NCBI RefSeq assembly: GCF_029953595.1
Contig: NZ_CP124535.1
Span: forward strand, 682,001 to 746,000
Length of the DNA: 64,000 nucleotides
Direction: 5' to 3'
Source: Fuscovulum ytuae
GTDB taxonomy: Bacteria; Pseudomonadota; Alphaproteobacteria; Rhodobacterales; Rhodobacteraceae
Below the pieces are notes generated by a model. That model ran no database searches and was not told the origin of the DNA. It was given only the letters and a program-made list of their open reading frames with translations. Every line of letters begins with the position of its first letter. Position 1 is the first letter of the stretch. Shown in pieces: positions 54,987 through 64,000 of the stretch. The position numbers were made by a program, and so were the translations under genes.

Positions 54987-56191
54987 TGACCCCGGAAGAC
55001 GCGCTCGCCCATTGCCTGCGCCGGGATCGGGGCCGCATCGTCGCGGCGCTTGCCTCTCGGCTTGGCGATGTCCAGCGCGCCGAGGATGCGCTGCATGAGG
55101 CGGCGGCCTCGGCACTTACCCATTGGGGCAGGGCGGGTCTTCCCGCCCGCCCCGAAGCGTGGCTCCTGCGGGCGGCCTATCGCAAGGCGATTGACGGCTT
55201 TCGCCGCGACCGCACGGCCCAGCGTCATGCGCAGGCGATGGCGGTTCTGGCCAAGGACGAAGCCGCCCTCGACGATCATCCCGATATCCCCGATGACCGC
55301 CTGCGCCTGATCTTCGCCTGCTGTCATCCGGCGCTTGACCCGAAATCCCGCGTCGCCCTCACGCTGCGCACGGTCTGCGGCCTGACCACCTCCGAAATCG
55401 CCCGCGCCTTTCTTGATGCGGAACCCACGATGGGCCAGCGCCTGTCGCGCGCCAAGGCCAAGAGCGCGGCGGCCCGCATCCCCTTTGCCATCCCCGGCCC
55501 CGAAGATTGGCCGTCGCGCCTCGATACGGTGCTGGCCACCCTCTATCTGATTTTCACCACCGGATATGTGGCAGGCCCCAACGAACCCCGCGACCTCTGC
55601 GCCGAGGCCGTCTTCCTCGCCCGGCTCCTTGTCCAACTCCGCCCGGATGAGGCCGAAATTGAAGGGTGCCTCGCGCTTCTTTTGCTGACTCAATCCCGCG
55701 CCAAGGCCCGCATCGGCCCCGACGGCGCGACCGTTCCCCTAACAGAACAGGACCGTGGCAACTGGGATCGCGCCGCCATGCGCGAAGGGCTAGCCCTGAT
55801 CGACACCGCGATGGCCCGCCGCAGTCCCGGCCCTTATCAGATCAAGGCCGCCATCGCCGCCTGCCATCTCGCCGATCCCGCGCCCGATTGGCCGCAGATC
55901 GTGGCGCTTTACACCCGCCTTCTTGATTTTGAACCTACGCCCGTCATCCGCCTCAACCGCGCGGTCGCTGTGGCCGAGGCGGGCGATCTTGCACAGGCCC
56001 TTGCCGACCTTGCCCCCTTGGCCGAAGCTCTAAGTGATTATCAACCTCTCCATGCCGCCAGGGCGGAACTTCTGACGCGGGCAGGGCAGGGGCCGGCGGC
56101 ACAGTCGGCCTATGACCGGGCAATCGCGCTGGCCACCTCTCCTGCGGATGCTGCTTTCCTGACCAATCGGCGCGACAAGCGGCCCATCTGA
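54986..56191 (+). CDS. ECF42-like sigma factor with C-terminal extension
   Basis: A 401-residue RNA polymerase sigma factor. Region 2 (about 10-80) includes GDVQRAEDALHEAAASAL and AWLLRAAYRKAIDGFRRD, and region 4 (about 115-165) reads ALTLRTVCGLTTSEIARAFL. The last 220 or so residues form a helical, TPR-like extension with TGYVAGPNEPRDLCAEAVFL. ECF sigma factors are normally about 180 residues; this extension and the adjacent DGPF gene are marks of group ECF42. No anti-sigma factor gene is nearby, consistent with control by the extension. Confidence 0.9.
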   Translation: MTPEDALAHCLRRDRGRIVAALASRLGDVQRAEDALHEAAASALTHWGRAGLPARPEAWLLRAAYRKAIDGFRRDRTAQRHAQAMAVLAKDEAALDDHPDIPDDRLRLIFACCHPALDPKSRVALTLRTVCGLTTSEIARAFLDAEPTMGQRLSRAKAKSAAARIPFAIPGPEDWPSRLDTVLATLYLIFTTGYVAGPNEPRDLCAEAVFLARLLVQLRPDEAEIEGCLALLLLTQSRAKARIGPDGATVPLTEQDRGNWDRAAMREGLALIDTAMARRSPGPYQIKAAIAACHLADPAPDWPQIVALYTRLLDFEPTPVIRLNRAVAVAEAGDLAQALADLAPLAEALSDYQPLHAARAELLTRAGQGPAAQSAYDRAIALATSPADAAFLTNRRDKRPI

Positions 56192-56229
56192 CGGGCAGAG
56201 TCGAAAAAACCTCAAAAAACCAAAAAAAA

Positions 56230-56249
56230 GGCCGAGCAGAAGCTCGGCC
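56230..56249. terminator. Terminator between the sigma factor and LysR genes
   Basis: A perfect 8-bp stem, GGCCGAGC with GCTCGGCC, around AGAA. An eight-A run on its left gives a strong T-tract on the minus strand, so it best serves the LysR gene, whose stop is about 194 bp away. The 56250-56442 stretch beyond it shows no convincing gene. Confidence 0.75.
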
Positions 56250-56442
56250 CAAGTCCAACAGGGAGGTATGAAGCGGCAAGAGAAGAACTCGATCACCGCC
56301 TCGCCACTGCATCTAGGGTGGCGGATGATTCCGTGCAAGGGCAGGAATGCCGCAGGCGCATCATGGCCGCTATGCACTTTGCGCATGGCTTTGTGCGACA
56401 GGCATGGAAACGTTTCCGCCCCGGCCCTTCGCCCTAGATATC

Positions 56443-57339
56443 TTAGGCCTGTTCGCGCTTGCGATACTTGAAGATTTCTTCGCTGACGAACTCGCGGAAG
56501 GCGGCCACGCGCTTGGAATGGCGCAGCTCTTCGGGATAGGCCAAAAAGACCGGCACCTCGGCGCTTTCCACATCCGGCAGAACGCGAACAAGGTGGGGGA
56601 AATCCTCGGTGATGTAATCGGGCAGGACCCCGATCCCAATATGGTTCAACACGCCCTGCAAGACCCCGAAATAGTTGTTCACCGTCAGGGTCGAGGGGAT
56701 GTCATTGCTCATCAACTGCTGCACCAGAACAGCCCCTGCTGCCACCTGCGCCGTCCCCGGATGCTGACAGATCAACCGATGAGAATGGAAATCCGCCATG
56801 GTTTCGGGCGTGCCGTTCTCGGCCAGATATTCCGGCGTCGCATAAACCCGCATTCGGATTTGCATCAACCGCTTGCGGATCAGGTCTGCCTGCGATGGTT
56901 CCTTCATGCGGATGGCCACATCCGCCTCGCGCATCGGCAGGTCAAGAACCCGCTCTTCCAGCATCAGGTCGATCTTCAGGCCGGGATATTTCTGATAAAG
57001 CGCCGTCAATCGCGGGGCCAGCCACAGCGTGCCAAAGCCCACCGTGGTGGTCACCCGCAACTCGCCAAACACCTCGTCCTCGCTGTCACGGATGCGCGCG
57101 GCCGTCGCCTCCAGCCGTTTCACCATCTGCGAGGTGGCATCGAACAAAAGCTCACCCTGTTCGGTAAGGATCAACCCCCGCGCATGGCGGTGGAACAGCG
57201 TGACGTTCAGGCTTTCCTCAAGCGCGCGGATTTGTCGGCTGACGGCGGATTGGCTCAGATGCAGGACATCCCCCGCATGGGTTAGGCTGCCGCGATCGGC
57301 AACCGCATGAAAAATCCGCAGTTTATCCCAGTCCATCAT
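56443..57339 (-). CDS. LysR family transcriptional regulator
   Basis: A 298-residue LysR regulator: the N-terminal winged helix-turn-helix (MDWDKLRIFHAVADRGSLTH, then SQSAVSRQIRALEESLNVTL) and an effector domain (about 90-290) with FGTLWLAPRLTALYQKYPGL. I recall a similar regulator near trxB in other Rhodobacterales, but trxB is not in this window. The start is one of two adjacent ATGs (57339 or 57336). A 21-bp interrupted palindrome lies about 63 bp upstream. Confidence 0.9.
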   Translation of the reverse strand: MMDWDKLRIFHAVADRGSLTHAGDVLHLSQSAVSRQIRALEESLNVTLFHRHARGLILTEQGELLFDATSQMVKRLEATAARIRDSEDEVFGELRVTTTVGFGTLWLAPRLTALYQKYPGLKIDLMLEERVLDLPMREADVAIRMKEPSQADLIRKRLMQIRMRVYATPEYLAENGTPETMADFHSHRLICQHPGTAQVAAGAVLVQQLMSNDIPSTLTVNNYFGVLQGVLNHIGIGVLPDYITEDFPHLVRVLPDVESAEVPVFLAYPEELRHSKRVAAFREFVSEEIFKYRKREQA

Positions 57340-57401
57340 GTCGATCACCGTGCAAATCCCGGGCACGCTACCACGGGAGACCCCACATAAGAAGTATATC
57401 T

Positions 57402-57422
57402 GCCATGTAAAGGATGCATGGC
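57402..57422. promoter_or_regulatory. Interrupted palindrome upstream of the LysR gene
   Basis: GCCATG-N9-CATGGC, a perfect 6-bp inverted repeat, lies in the divergent region between LysR and murI, about 63 bp from the LysR start. It is a candidate autoregulatory site only because of its location. Confidence 0.35.
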
Positions 57423-57552
57423 TCCAATTTCCGGCCCCCGCGCCACTTCTCGCGTCATAGGGCGCGGCAATGGCCTTTTCCCCTTCCGCCATCGCGCCTA
57501 TGCTGCGCCCAACAAGGGCAGCATCCGGCATAAGCCGGAAAAGGGGGCGGTG

Positions 57553-58365
57553 ATGGCGGTCGGCATCTTCGATTCGGGTCTGGGCGGCCTGACGGTTCTT
57601 GATGCGGTTGCGCGGCGTCTGCCCGATATCCCGTTTGTCTATTTCGGTGACAACGCCCATGCACCCTATGGCGTGCGCGATGCCGATGACATCTTCCGCC
57701 TGACCTGTGCCGCCACCGAACGGCTTTGGGCCGAAGGCTGCGACCTTGTCATCCTAGCCTGCAACACCGCCTCTGCCGCCGCGCTGAAACGGATGCAGGA
57801 AACCTGGGTGCCCGCCGACAAGCGTGTGCTGGGTGTCTTCGTCCCGCTGATCGAGGCGCTGACCGAACGGCAATGGGGCGACAACTCCCCCCCGCGCGAG
57901 GTGGCTGTGAAACATGTGGCTCTCTTCGCCACGCCTGCCACCGTCGCCTCTCGCGCCTTTCAGCGCGAGCTCGCCTTCCGCGCGATCGGCGTTGATGTCG
58001 AGGCGCAGCCCTGCGGCGGCGTGGTCGACGCCATCGAACAGGGCGATGAGATTCTGGCCGAGGCGCTGGTGCGATCCCATGTCGAGGCGTTGAAGCGCCG
58101 CATGCCCGCGCCCGAGGCGGCGATCCTTGGTTGCACCCACTACCCGCTGATGGAGCGGATTTTTCAGGATGCCCTGGGGCAGGGGGTGAAGGTCTATAGC
58201 CAAGCCAATCTGGTGGCAGAATCGCTGGCCGATTACCTCACGCGGCGGCCAGAGTTTCTGGGCCATGGGACCGAGTCGAAGTTCCTGACCACGGGCGATC
58301 CCAAGGCTGTGTCGAACAAGGCAACGCAGTTCCTGCGGCGTCGGATCGAGTTTCAGGCGGCTTGA
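57553..58365 (+). CDS. murI: Glutamate racemase
   Basis: A 270-residue cofactor-independent racemase supplying D-glutamate for peptidoglycan. The first catalytic region is in [18 protein letters not shown] and [13 protein letters not shown] (about 31-43), the first catalytic Cys in LACNTASA, and the second in [10 protein letters not shown] (about 195-204). GGGGGCGG precedes the ATG at 57553. The frame is open upstream to 57418 but lacks a conserved start there. The gene adds to the cell-wall theme of the window. Confidence 0.96.
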   Translation: MAVGIFDSGLGGLTVLDAVARRLPDIPFVYFGDNAHAPYGVRDADDIFRLTCAATERLWAEGCDLVILACNTASAAALKRMQETWVPADKRVLGVFVPLIEALTERQWGDNSPPREVAVKHVALFATPATVASRAFQRELAFRAIGVDVEAQPCGGVVDAIEQGDEILAEALVRSHVEALKRRMPAPEAAILGCTHYPLMERIFQDALGQGVKVYSQANLVAESLADYLTRRPEFLGHGTESKFLTTGDPKAVSNKATQFLRRRIEFQAA

Positions 58366-58602
58366 CGCCACGGCGACCAAGGCCGGGGTATAAGCGATGC
58401 TTTTGATCACGCAGCAGGGCCATAGGCTGGATTGATCCTTTGCCTCTGCCGTTGCGCGACATGCGCCTTCACCGCGCGCTGCGTGCCCACAGAATGCCGC
58501 ACAAAAGGCGGCACAAAACAGGGCACAGCCGTTGCAGCCAAAAATCCCTTGCCACTTGCCCCAGCCTGCCGCATCAACGCGGCATCTGGAAAGGGGGTCG
58601 CA

Positions 58603-59631
58603 ATGGCCGCAAAAGTCGCAATCCTTGGGGCGTCGGGCTATACGGGTGCCGAACTCGTCCGCCTGATTGCCACGCATGAAGGCTTTGAAATCGCGGCACT
58701 TTCCGCCGATCGCAAGGCAGGAATGGCGATGGCGGATGTCTTTCCCTTCCTGCGCCACCTGACCCTTCCCACGCTGCAAAAGATCGACGAGATCGATTTT
58801 TCCGGCATCGACCTGTGCTTCTGTGCGCTGCCCCATGCCACGACCCAACAGGTTGTGGCCGCACTGCCCCGCACCCTCAGGATCGTGGATCTTTCCGCCG
58901 ATTTCCGGCTGCGTGACCCGGCGGAATATGAACGCTGGTATGGCCAACCCCACACGGCCGTCGACCTGCAAAAAGAGGCCGTCTATGGCCTGACCGAATT
59001 CTACCGCGACGCCATCCGCAACGCCCGCCTCGTGGCAGGCACGGGCTGCAACGCAGCCACCGGGCAATACGCGCTTCGTCCCCTGATTTCAAAGGGTTGC
59101 ATCGATCTGGATGATATCCTGATTGACCTGAAAGCAGGCGTCAGCGGGGCAGGGCGGTCCTTGAAGGAAAACCTTCTTCACGCCGAATTGTCTGGCGGCA
59201 CCCATAGCTATTCCGCAGGCGGCAAACACCGCCACCTTGGCGAATTCGATCAGGAATTCAGCGCGATCGCCGGCCGCCCCGTGCAGGTACAATTCACCCC
59301 GCACCTTCTGCCGATGAACCGGGGCATCCTGGCCACCGTCTATGTCAAGGGCGACCCAAAGGTGGTTCACGAAACCCTCGCAACCGCCTATGAATCCGAG
59401 ACATTCCTGAAAGTGCTACCTTTTGGCGCGCTCCCCTCGACACGCGATATCGCAGGCTCCAACTTCTGCCATATCGGGGTGATCGGCGACCGGAAGCCCG
59501 GTCGTGCGGTCATCATCGCCGTCTTGGATAATTTGACCAAAGGCTCTTCCGGTCAGGCGATCCAGAACGCAAATATCATGCTGGGCCTGCCCGAAACCCA
59601 AGGGCTGATGCTTGCCCCCGTCTTCCCGTAG
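58603..59631 (+). CDS. argC: N-acetyl-gamma-glutamyl-phosphate reductase
   Basis: A 342-residue type 1 ArgC, which reduces N-acetylglutamyl phosphate to its semialdehyde in arginine synthesis. The NADP-binding start is [17 protein letters not shown]. The catalytic Cys is in [18 protein letters not shown] (about 145-162), with TGCNAAT where many enzymes have PGCYPT. The substrate-binding His is in LRHLTLP or in the HLLPMNRG stretch. AAGGGGG precedes the ATG. ccmE follows after 8 bp, so they share a transcript. Confidence 0.94.
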   Translation: MAAKVAILGASGYTGAELVRLIATHEGFEIAALSADRKAGMAMADVFPFLRHLTLPTLQKIDEIDFSGIDLCFCALPHATTQQVVAALPRTLRIVDLSADFRLRDPAEYERWYGQPHTAVDLQKEAVYGLTEFYRDAIRNARLVAGTGCNAATGQYALRPLISKGCIDLDDILIDLKAGVSGAGRSLKENLLHAELSGGTHSYSAGGKHRHLGEFDQEFSAIAGRPVQVQFTPHLLPMNRGILATVYVKGDPKVVHETLATAYESETFLKVLPFGALPSTRDIAGSNFCHIGVIGDRKPGRAVIIAVLDNLTKGSSGQAIQNANIMLGLPETQGLMLAPVFP

Positions 59632-59639
59632 GAGGGTTC

Positions 59640-60101
59640 ATGGCCGGTCTGAAAGGTCTGAAGAAACAACGCCGTATCCAGATCATCGCGCTGGCTGCCG
59701 TGGCGCTGGTTGGGGCGACGGGCCTTGTGGGTTATGCGATGCGGGACGGGATCAACTTCTTCCGCTCTCCCACCCAGGTCGTCGAAGACCCGCCGTCGCA
59801 GGGAGAGGTGTTCCGCATCGGTGGCCTGGTCGAGGAAGGGTCCATCGTCCGTGGCCAAAGTGAAACCGTGACGTTCCGGGTCACCGATATGAACGAATCC
59901 ATCCCGGTGGCCTATACCGGCATCCTGCCCGACCTTTTTGCCGAAGGCCAAGGCATGGTGGGCACCGGCAGCATGATCGATGGCACCTTCCAAGCCACGG
60001 AAATTCTTGCCAAACACGACGAAACCTACATGCCGGCCGAGGTGGTGGATGCCCTGAAGGAACAGGGTGTCTATGTCGACCCGAACAAGCCGGAAAGTTG
60101 A
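59640..60101 (+). CDS. ccmE: Cytochrome c-type biogenesis haem chaperone CcmE
   Basis: A 153-residue protein. A short cytoplasmic N-terminus (KGLKKQRRIQ) and one transmembrane anchor (IIALAAVALVGATGLVGYAM) are followed by a periplasmic OB-fold with FRIGGLVEEGSI and VTFRVTDMNESIPVAYTGIL. The haem-binding HxxxY motif is in KHDETYMP (about 125-132). CcmE takes haem from CcmC and hands it to CcmF. It is separated from other ccm genes, which are not in the window. GGAGG precedes the ATG. Confidence 0.95.
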   Translation: MAGLKGLKKQRRIQIIALAAVALVGATGLVGYAMRDGINFFRSPTQVVEDPPSQGEVFRIGGLVEEGSIVRGQSETVTFRVTDMNESIPVAYTGILPDLFAEGQGMVGTGSMIDGTFQATEILAKHDETYMPAEVVDALKEQGVYVDPNKPES

Positions 60102-60170
60102 GCGCGCGCTCCTTACCGCGCCCGTTAACCCTTTCGCGCAACTCTGGCTCTCATCATCATGGGGGCCGGA

Positions 60171-60533
60171 ATGCCGAAGTCGATCCTTTCCAAAGCCGCA
60201 ATCGCCGCGCGTCATCTGCGCGCTCTGGCCCGATCAGACGCATCCGCAGCCCCGCAGGGCCGCTATGATCGCCTGATCGACGCCGCCAACCGCTTGCCTC
60301 GCCCTGTTCTTGTCTATGGCACCGTGGCCTTGATGTTTCTTGCGCTGATCCGGCCTGATCTCTTTGATCGGGGCATGGCCAGCCTTGACCGGATGCCGGA
60401 TGAACTTTGGTGGCTGGTGGGCGCGATCCTTGCCGGTCATTTCGGGGCGCGCGAGGCCCATCACCTGCGCCACCGAACGCCTCCCGCCGATGAATCGAGG
60501 GGCGAAAAGCCGGGGCCCGACAACCCCGCCTGA
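60171..60533 (+). CDS. Holin family protein (GTA-release type)
   Basis: A 120-residue membrane protein. A soluble N-terminal part with RYDRLIDAANRLPRP precedes two clear transmembrane segments (VLVYGTVALMFLALI and LWWLVGAILAGHFGA), followed by a hydrophilic tail. The pattern resembles the 3-TM holins linked to gene transfer agent release in Rhodobacterales, which are usually encoded next to a muramidase (endolysin) gene near argS. Here ccmE ends 69 bp upstream, so no endolysin gene is present. GGGGG at 60161-60165 supports ATG 60171; ATG 60159 is an alternative. Confidence 0.65.
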   Translation: MPKSILSKAAIAARHLRALARSDASAAPQGRYDRLIDAANRLPRPVLVYGTVALMFLALIRPDLFDRGMASLDRMPDELWWLVGAILAGHFGAREAHHLRHRTPPADESRGEKPGPDNPA

Positions 60534-60601
60534 TCCGGCGTCCTTGACCTGTCAGGTCGCCTCTGGCATTGCCGGAGGCAACCAGACAGGAATGTGATCA
60601 A

Positions 60602-62347
60602 ATGAACCTCTTCTCGGATATCCGGGACCTCGTCATTGCGTCCCTTGCCGATCTTGCCGCCGAAGGCGTGCTGCCGCAGGGATTGGATACCACCGCCGTC
60701 GCAGTGGAGCCGCCGCGCGATGCCGCGCATGGCGATATGGCCACCAATGCCGCCATGGTGCTGGCCAAGCCTGCCGGCATGCAGCCCCGCGCCATCGCCG
60801 AGGCGCTTGCCGCGCGCCTGATGGCCGATCCCCGCATCGCCGGGGCCGATGTTGCCGGTCCGGGTTTCCTTAACCTTCGTCTCGACACCGCGCTTTGGCA
60901 CGGGTTGATCCGCGCAACGCTGGCGCAGGGGATCGACTATGGCCGTTCAAGCCTTGGGCAGGGGCTGAAGGTGAATGTCGAATTCGTCTCGGCCAATCCC
61001 ACGGGCCCCATGCATGTGGGCCACACGCGCGGCGCGGTTTTTGGCGATGCGCTGGCGCGGCTTCTGTCCTTTGCGGGCTGGGATGTGACGCGGGAGTATT
61101 ACATCAATGACGGCGGTGCGCAGGTCGATGTGCTGGCCCGCTCTGCCTATGAACGCTACCGCGAGGCGCATGGTCTTGAACCCGCCATCGCCGAAGGCCT
61201 TTATCCCGGCGACTACCTTATTCCTGTGGGCGAGGCGCTAAAGGCCAAATACGGTGCCACCCTGCTGGATCAGCCGGAATCCGTCTGGCTAAAAGACGTG
61301 CGCGATTTTGCCACCGAAATTATGATGGCCGAAATCCGTAACGATCTCAAAATCTTGGGCGTCGAGATGGATGTGTATTCGTCCGAAAAGGCGCTGTATG
61401 GCACGGGCGAGATTGAGGCCGCGATCAGCACCCTGCGCTCCATGGGGCTGATCTATGAGGGTACGCTGGAACCCCCCAAGGGCAAGGAACCCGAAGATTG
61501 GGAACCCCGCCTCCAGACCCTGTTCCGGTCCACCGCCCATGGCGATGATGTGGACCGCCCGGTGCAGAAATCCGATGGCAGCTGGACCTATTTCGCCCCC
61601 GACATCGCCTATCACTACAACAAGGTGCGGCGTGGCTTTGACCAGCTGATCGACATCTTCGGTGCCGATCACAGCGGCTATGTCAAACGGATGAAAGCTG
61701 CTGTTTCGGCCCTGTCGAATGGCCGCGTGCCGCTCGATATCAAGCTGATCCAGTTAGTAAAGCTTTATAAAAACGGCGAACCCTTCAAGATGTCCAAGCG
61801 GGCTGGGACATTCGTCACGCTACGCGACGTGGTCGAACAGGCCGGGGCCGATGTGACGCGCTTTGTCATGCTGACCCGCAAGAACGACGCGGCACTGGAT
61901 TTCGACTTTGACAAGGTGCTGGAACAGTCCAAGGACAACCCGGTCTTTTACGTCCAATATGCCAATGCCCGCGTGAATTCCGTCCTGCGCAAGGCGCGTG
62001 AGGCGGGGCTGGATGTGGCGGATGGCACCCTTATGGCGGCCGATCTGTCGATCCTGACGCATGACGCCGAACTGGCTATGGCCAAGAAGATCGCGGAATG
62101 GCCCCGTTTGGTCGAGATTGCCGCGCGGAACAATGAACCGCATCGGGTGGCCTTCTATCTGTATGAACTTGCCTCTGATTTCCACGGCCTGTGGAACCGC
62201 GGCAATGACGACACCAGCCTTCGCTTCATCCAAGAGGACAATCCGACCGTTTCACAGGCGAAAATCGCCCTTGCGCGCAGCGTTTCCGTTGTCATTTGCA
62301 GCGGTCTTGCTATCTTGGGCGTCACTCCGGTCGAGGAAATGCGCTGA
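60602..62347 (+). CDS. argS: Arginyl-tRNA synthetase
   Basis: A 581-residue class I synthetase. The N-terminal Add-1 domain (about 1-90) is followed by the HIGH-type motif [16 protein letters not shown] (about 129-144) and the KMSKS-type motif [10 protein letters not shown] (about 395-404), then an alpha-helical anticodon-binding DALR domain with [15 protein letters not shown] (about 520-534). Length is normal. The run into the SPOR and nagZ genes is typical of Rhodobacterales. Confidence 0.97.
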   Translation: MNLFSDIRDLVIASLADLAAEGVLPQGLDTTAVAVEPPRDAAHGDMATNAAMVLAKPAGMQPRAIAEALAARLMADPRIAGADVAGPGFLNLRLDTALWHGLIRATLAQGIDYGRSSLGQGLKVNVEFVSANPTGPMHVGHTRGAVFGDALARLLSFAGWDVTREYYINDGGAQVDVLARSAYERYREAHGLEPAIAEGLYPGDYLIPVGEALKAKYGATLLDQPESVWLKDVRDFATEIMMAEIRNDLKILGVEMDVYSSEKALYGTGEIEAAISTLRSMGLIYEGTLEPPKGKEPEDWEPRLQTLFRSTAHGDDVDRPVQKSDGSWTYFAPDIAYHYNKVRRGFDQLIDIFGADHSGYVKRMKAAVSALSNGRVPLDIKLIQLVKLYKNGEPFKMSKRAGTFVTLRDVVEQAGADVTRFVMLTRKNDAALDFDFDKVLEQSKDNPVFYVQYANARVNSVLRKAREAGLDVADGTLMAADLSILTHDAELAMAKKIAEWPRLVEIAARNNEPHRVAFYLYELASDFHGLWNRGNDDTSLRFIQEDNPTVSQAKIALARSVSVVICSGLAILGVTPVEEMR

Positions 62348-62422
62348 TCAACAGCGCCCCGTCCGGTCGAGCAGGCAAAGAACGCGGCTGCGGCACGTAT
62401 CGCATCCGGCACGAGGCTAGAC

Positions 62423-63382
62423 ATGGCGCAGGTTGATTACGACGATTTCGATCCCGGCGAAGAATCCGGCTGGTCAGATCATGCCCCGCACGGCGGGCGG
62501 ATGGCACAGATCGTCCACCTTGCCGGGGCGGTCTGTTCCGTCGCGCTGGTGATTGGTCTTGCCTATTGGGGCTATCGCGTCGCTGTCCGGGATGCCAATG
62601 GCGTGCCTGTCGTGCGCGCGCTGGAAGGCCCCATGCGCATCGCCCCCAAGGATCCCGGGGGCGAGGTGGCCGATCATCAGGGCCTTGCTGTGAATACGGT
62701 CGCGGCACTTGGCGTTGCGGCCCCGCCGCCGGATCGTCTTGTACTTGCCCCGCGTCCCGTCGATCTTAGCCTTGAAGATGCGCCCGGCCTTGCCCTTGCC
62801 GGGGCGATGCCTTCGGCTGATGAGGCCAGCGTGACCCCCGTGTCGGCAGCGCCCGTCGCACTGCCCGTTGCGGCGGTCGCGCCACTGGCCGAGGCCGAAG
62901 AAAACCTTGGCCCCGATCCTGACGCTGTGGCGCAGGCCTTGGCCGAGGCGTTGGCCGAACCCCTGCCAGAGGCCACGCCTGCAGCCGCCGAAACCACCGC
63001 TTCTGGCCAAATCCGCCCTCGCCCGCGGCCAACCTCTCCGGGGCAGGCCGATCTGGCCGTGGAACAGGTAGCCCTGACCACATCCGCGCCGCCTCCTGCC
63101 GCTGAAATCGATCCCGCCGCCATCCCTGCCGGCACCCGCCTTGTTCAGCTTGGCGCCTTTGATACGGCGGAAGAGGCACGCGCCGAATGGGCAAAGCTTG
63201 GAAATCAGTTCGGCCCCCTCTTCCTTGGCAAGGCCTTGGTCGTTCAAGCCGCAGAAAGCGGCGGGCGCACCTTCTTCCGCCTGCGTGCCCACGGCTTTGC
63301 CGATGAAACCGAGGCACGGGGCTTCTGCACCGAAATGCTGTCCCAAAACGCCTCGTGCATCCCGGTCGAGCAGCGCGGATGA
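62423..63382 (+). CDS. SPOR domain protein
   Basis: A 319-residue protein. A short acidic cytoplasmic tail (DYDDFDPGEESGW) and one transmembrane helix (AGAVCSVALVIGLAYWGY, about 34-51) are followed by a long Ala/Pro/Glu-rich periplasmic linker (about 70-235). The C-terminal SPOR domain (about 236-315) has RLVQLGAFDTAEEARAEWAK and ends with a Cys pair (GFCTEMLSQNASCI). SPOR domains bind denuded glycan strands at the septum. The stop overlaps nagZ (ATGA). Confidence 0.92.
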   Translation: MAQVDYDDFDPGEESGWSDHAPHGGRMAQIVHLAGAVCSVALVIGLAYWGYRVAVRDANGVPVVRALEGPMRIAPKDPGGEVADHQGLAVNTVAALGVAAPPPDRLVLAPRPVDLSLEDAPGLALAGAMPSADEASVTPVSAAPVALPVAAVAPLAEAEENLGPDPDAVAQALAEALAEPLPEATPAAAETTASGQIRPRPRPTSPGQADLAVEQVALTTSAPPPAAEIDPAAIPAGTRLVQLGAFDTAEEARAEWAKLGNQFGPLFLGKALVVQAAESGGRTFFRLRAHGFADETEARGFCTEMLSQNASCIPVEQRG

Positions 63383-64000
63383 CATTCGGGCAAGGTGCCG
63401 CGATCTTCGGCTGTTCCGGCCCGACCCTCACACCGGATGAGGCAGCCTTCTTCCGCGATGCCGATCCCTTCGGGTTCATCCTCTTTGCCCGCAATATCGA
63501 AACGCCCGAACAAGTCCGCCGTCTGACAGATGATCTGCGCGCCAGCACAGGCCATGACGCACCCATTCTGGTGGATCAGGAGGGCGGGCGGGTGCAGCGT
63601 CTGCGCGCGCCCCATTGGCGCGAATGGCTGCCCCCGCTGGATCAGGTGATGCAAAGCGGGGCGCAGGCCGCACGCGGCATGGCCCTCCGGTCGCGGATCA
63701 TCGCGCATGAGCTGCGCGCCGTCGGGATCGATGCCAATTGCGCCCCTTGCTGTGATCTGGCCTCTGACTCGACCCATCCTTTCCTGCGCAACCGCTGCTA
63801 TGGCAGCGCGCCGGCAGGGGTGGCCACGATTGCCCGCGCCGTGGCCGAGGCGCATCTTGCGGGCGGCGTCCTTCCGGTGATGAAACATATGCCGGGCCAT
63901 GGCCGATCGACGGCCGACACGCATCACGATCTGCCCACGGTAACCGCATCACCCGATGACCTTGACGCCACCGATTTCAGCCCCTTCCATGCCCTTCGGG
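63379..64000 (+). CDS. nagZ: Beta-N-acetylhexosaminidase, 3' end beyond window
   Basis: The first 207 residues of a GH3 NagZ, which removes GlcNAc from anhydromuropeptides in cell-wall recycling. Visible motifs: FGFILFARNIETPEQ, LVDQEGGRVQRL with the substrate Asp, the catalytic-loop histidine and Asp in KHMPGHGRSTADTHHDLP (about 175-192), and NCAPCCDLA. It starts in an ATGA overlap with the SPOR gene, so the two are coupled. The rest lies past base 64000. Confidence 0.94.
   Translation, partial: MTFGQGAAIFGCSGPTLTPDEAAFFRDADPFGFILFARNIETPEQVRRLTDDLRASTGHDAPILVDQEGGRVQRLRAPHWREWLPPLDQVMQSGAQAARGMALRSRIIAHELRAVGIDANCAPCCDLASDSTHPFLRNRCYGSAPAGVATIARAVAEAHLAGGVLPVMKHMPGHGRSTADTHHDLPTVTASPDDLDATDFSPFHALR

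Noticed and set aside
56192-56442. Small gene between the sigma factor and LysR genes
   Set aside because: Short frames on both strands have atypical composition and no ribosome site. Only the terminator at 56230-56249 is convincing.
58366-58602. Regulatory element or small gene between murI and argC
   Set aside because: No palindrome, promoter pair or open frame with a ribosome site stood out in this 237-bp gap.

Overview
The window is about 64 kb of GC-rich (low-to-mid 60s % by eye) chromosomal core DNA from an alphaproteobacterium of the order Rhodobacterales, most likely a Rhodobacter-like Paracoccaceae. Three things point there: a C4-pathway 5-aminolevulinate synthase very close to HemA of Rhodobacter sphaeroides as I remember it, a perfect FNR/FnrL-type box upstream of it, and an alphaproteobacterial SOS box (GTTC-N7-GTTC) upstream of uvrA. 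I see no rRNA, insertion sequence, prophage, CRISPR array or replication origin. The longest stretches without a gene are about 250 bp (3663-3911, 56192-56442) and are described below.

Layout. 1-4.4 kb: the end of a tRNA-Val(CAC), a tRNA-Val(TAC), an overlapping kinase/aminotransferase pair resembling hydroxylysine kinase and phospho-lyase, a pirin, an intergenic region full of palindromes, and two identical tRNA-Asp genes. 4.5-11.8 kb: GNAT/M20 peptidase pair, a secreted protein, hemA, a RodZ-like protein, ispG and a DsbA-like oxidoreductase. 11.9-20.9 kb: aminotransferase, murein amidase, PBP1A, release factor 2, a DUF2189 membrane protein and a bactofilin/M23 pair; much of this is envelope biogenesis. 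21-31.6 kb: DUF455, Bcp peroxiredoxin, a large AsmA/YhdP-like protein, queA, two MFS transporters, DUF924 and lpdA. 31.6-40.6 kb: rhodanese, uvrA with an SOS box, DUF2892 with a Crp/Fnr regulator, mmsA with a divergent LysR regulator, CBS protein, coaD and a small DUF1127 gene. 40.7-48.9 kb: a large cation/proton antiporter, two gap genes separated by a 47-codon membrane protein gene, DUF808 and transketolase. 49-56.2 kb: coiled-coil protein plus ZapA, a ccdAB toxin-antitoxin module, a purL-GNAT-GNAT-bolA-grxD run, and a DGPF protein with an ECF42-like sigma factor. 56.4-64 kb: LysR regulator, murI, argC-ccmE, a GTA-type holin, argS, a SPOR protein and the start of nagZ.

The gene set is mainly housekeeping: haem and isoprenoid synthesis, peptidoglycan synthesis and remodelling, translation, central carbon metabolism, DNA repair, purine and arginine synthesis, and Fe-S/redox handling. 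I found no clear undescribed multi-gene system. The points most worth a second look are: LacI/CceR-like operators around the two gap genes and a DUF1127 gene; the Asp-to-Ala change in the second GAPDH, which suggests NADP use; the unnamed small gene between them; a holin-family gene next to argS without its usual muramidase partner; an inverted repeat enclosing one tRNA-Asp; a cluster of tandem palindromes at 3.66-3.81 kb; and the DGPF/ECF42-like pair.

Gene starts were chosen from Shine-Dalgarno sequences, overlap with the upstream gene and remembered family lengths. Alternatives are given where the choice is open. Family and motif assignments rest on reading the protein sequences; no database search was run.
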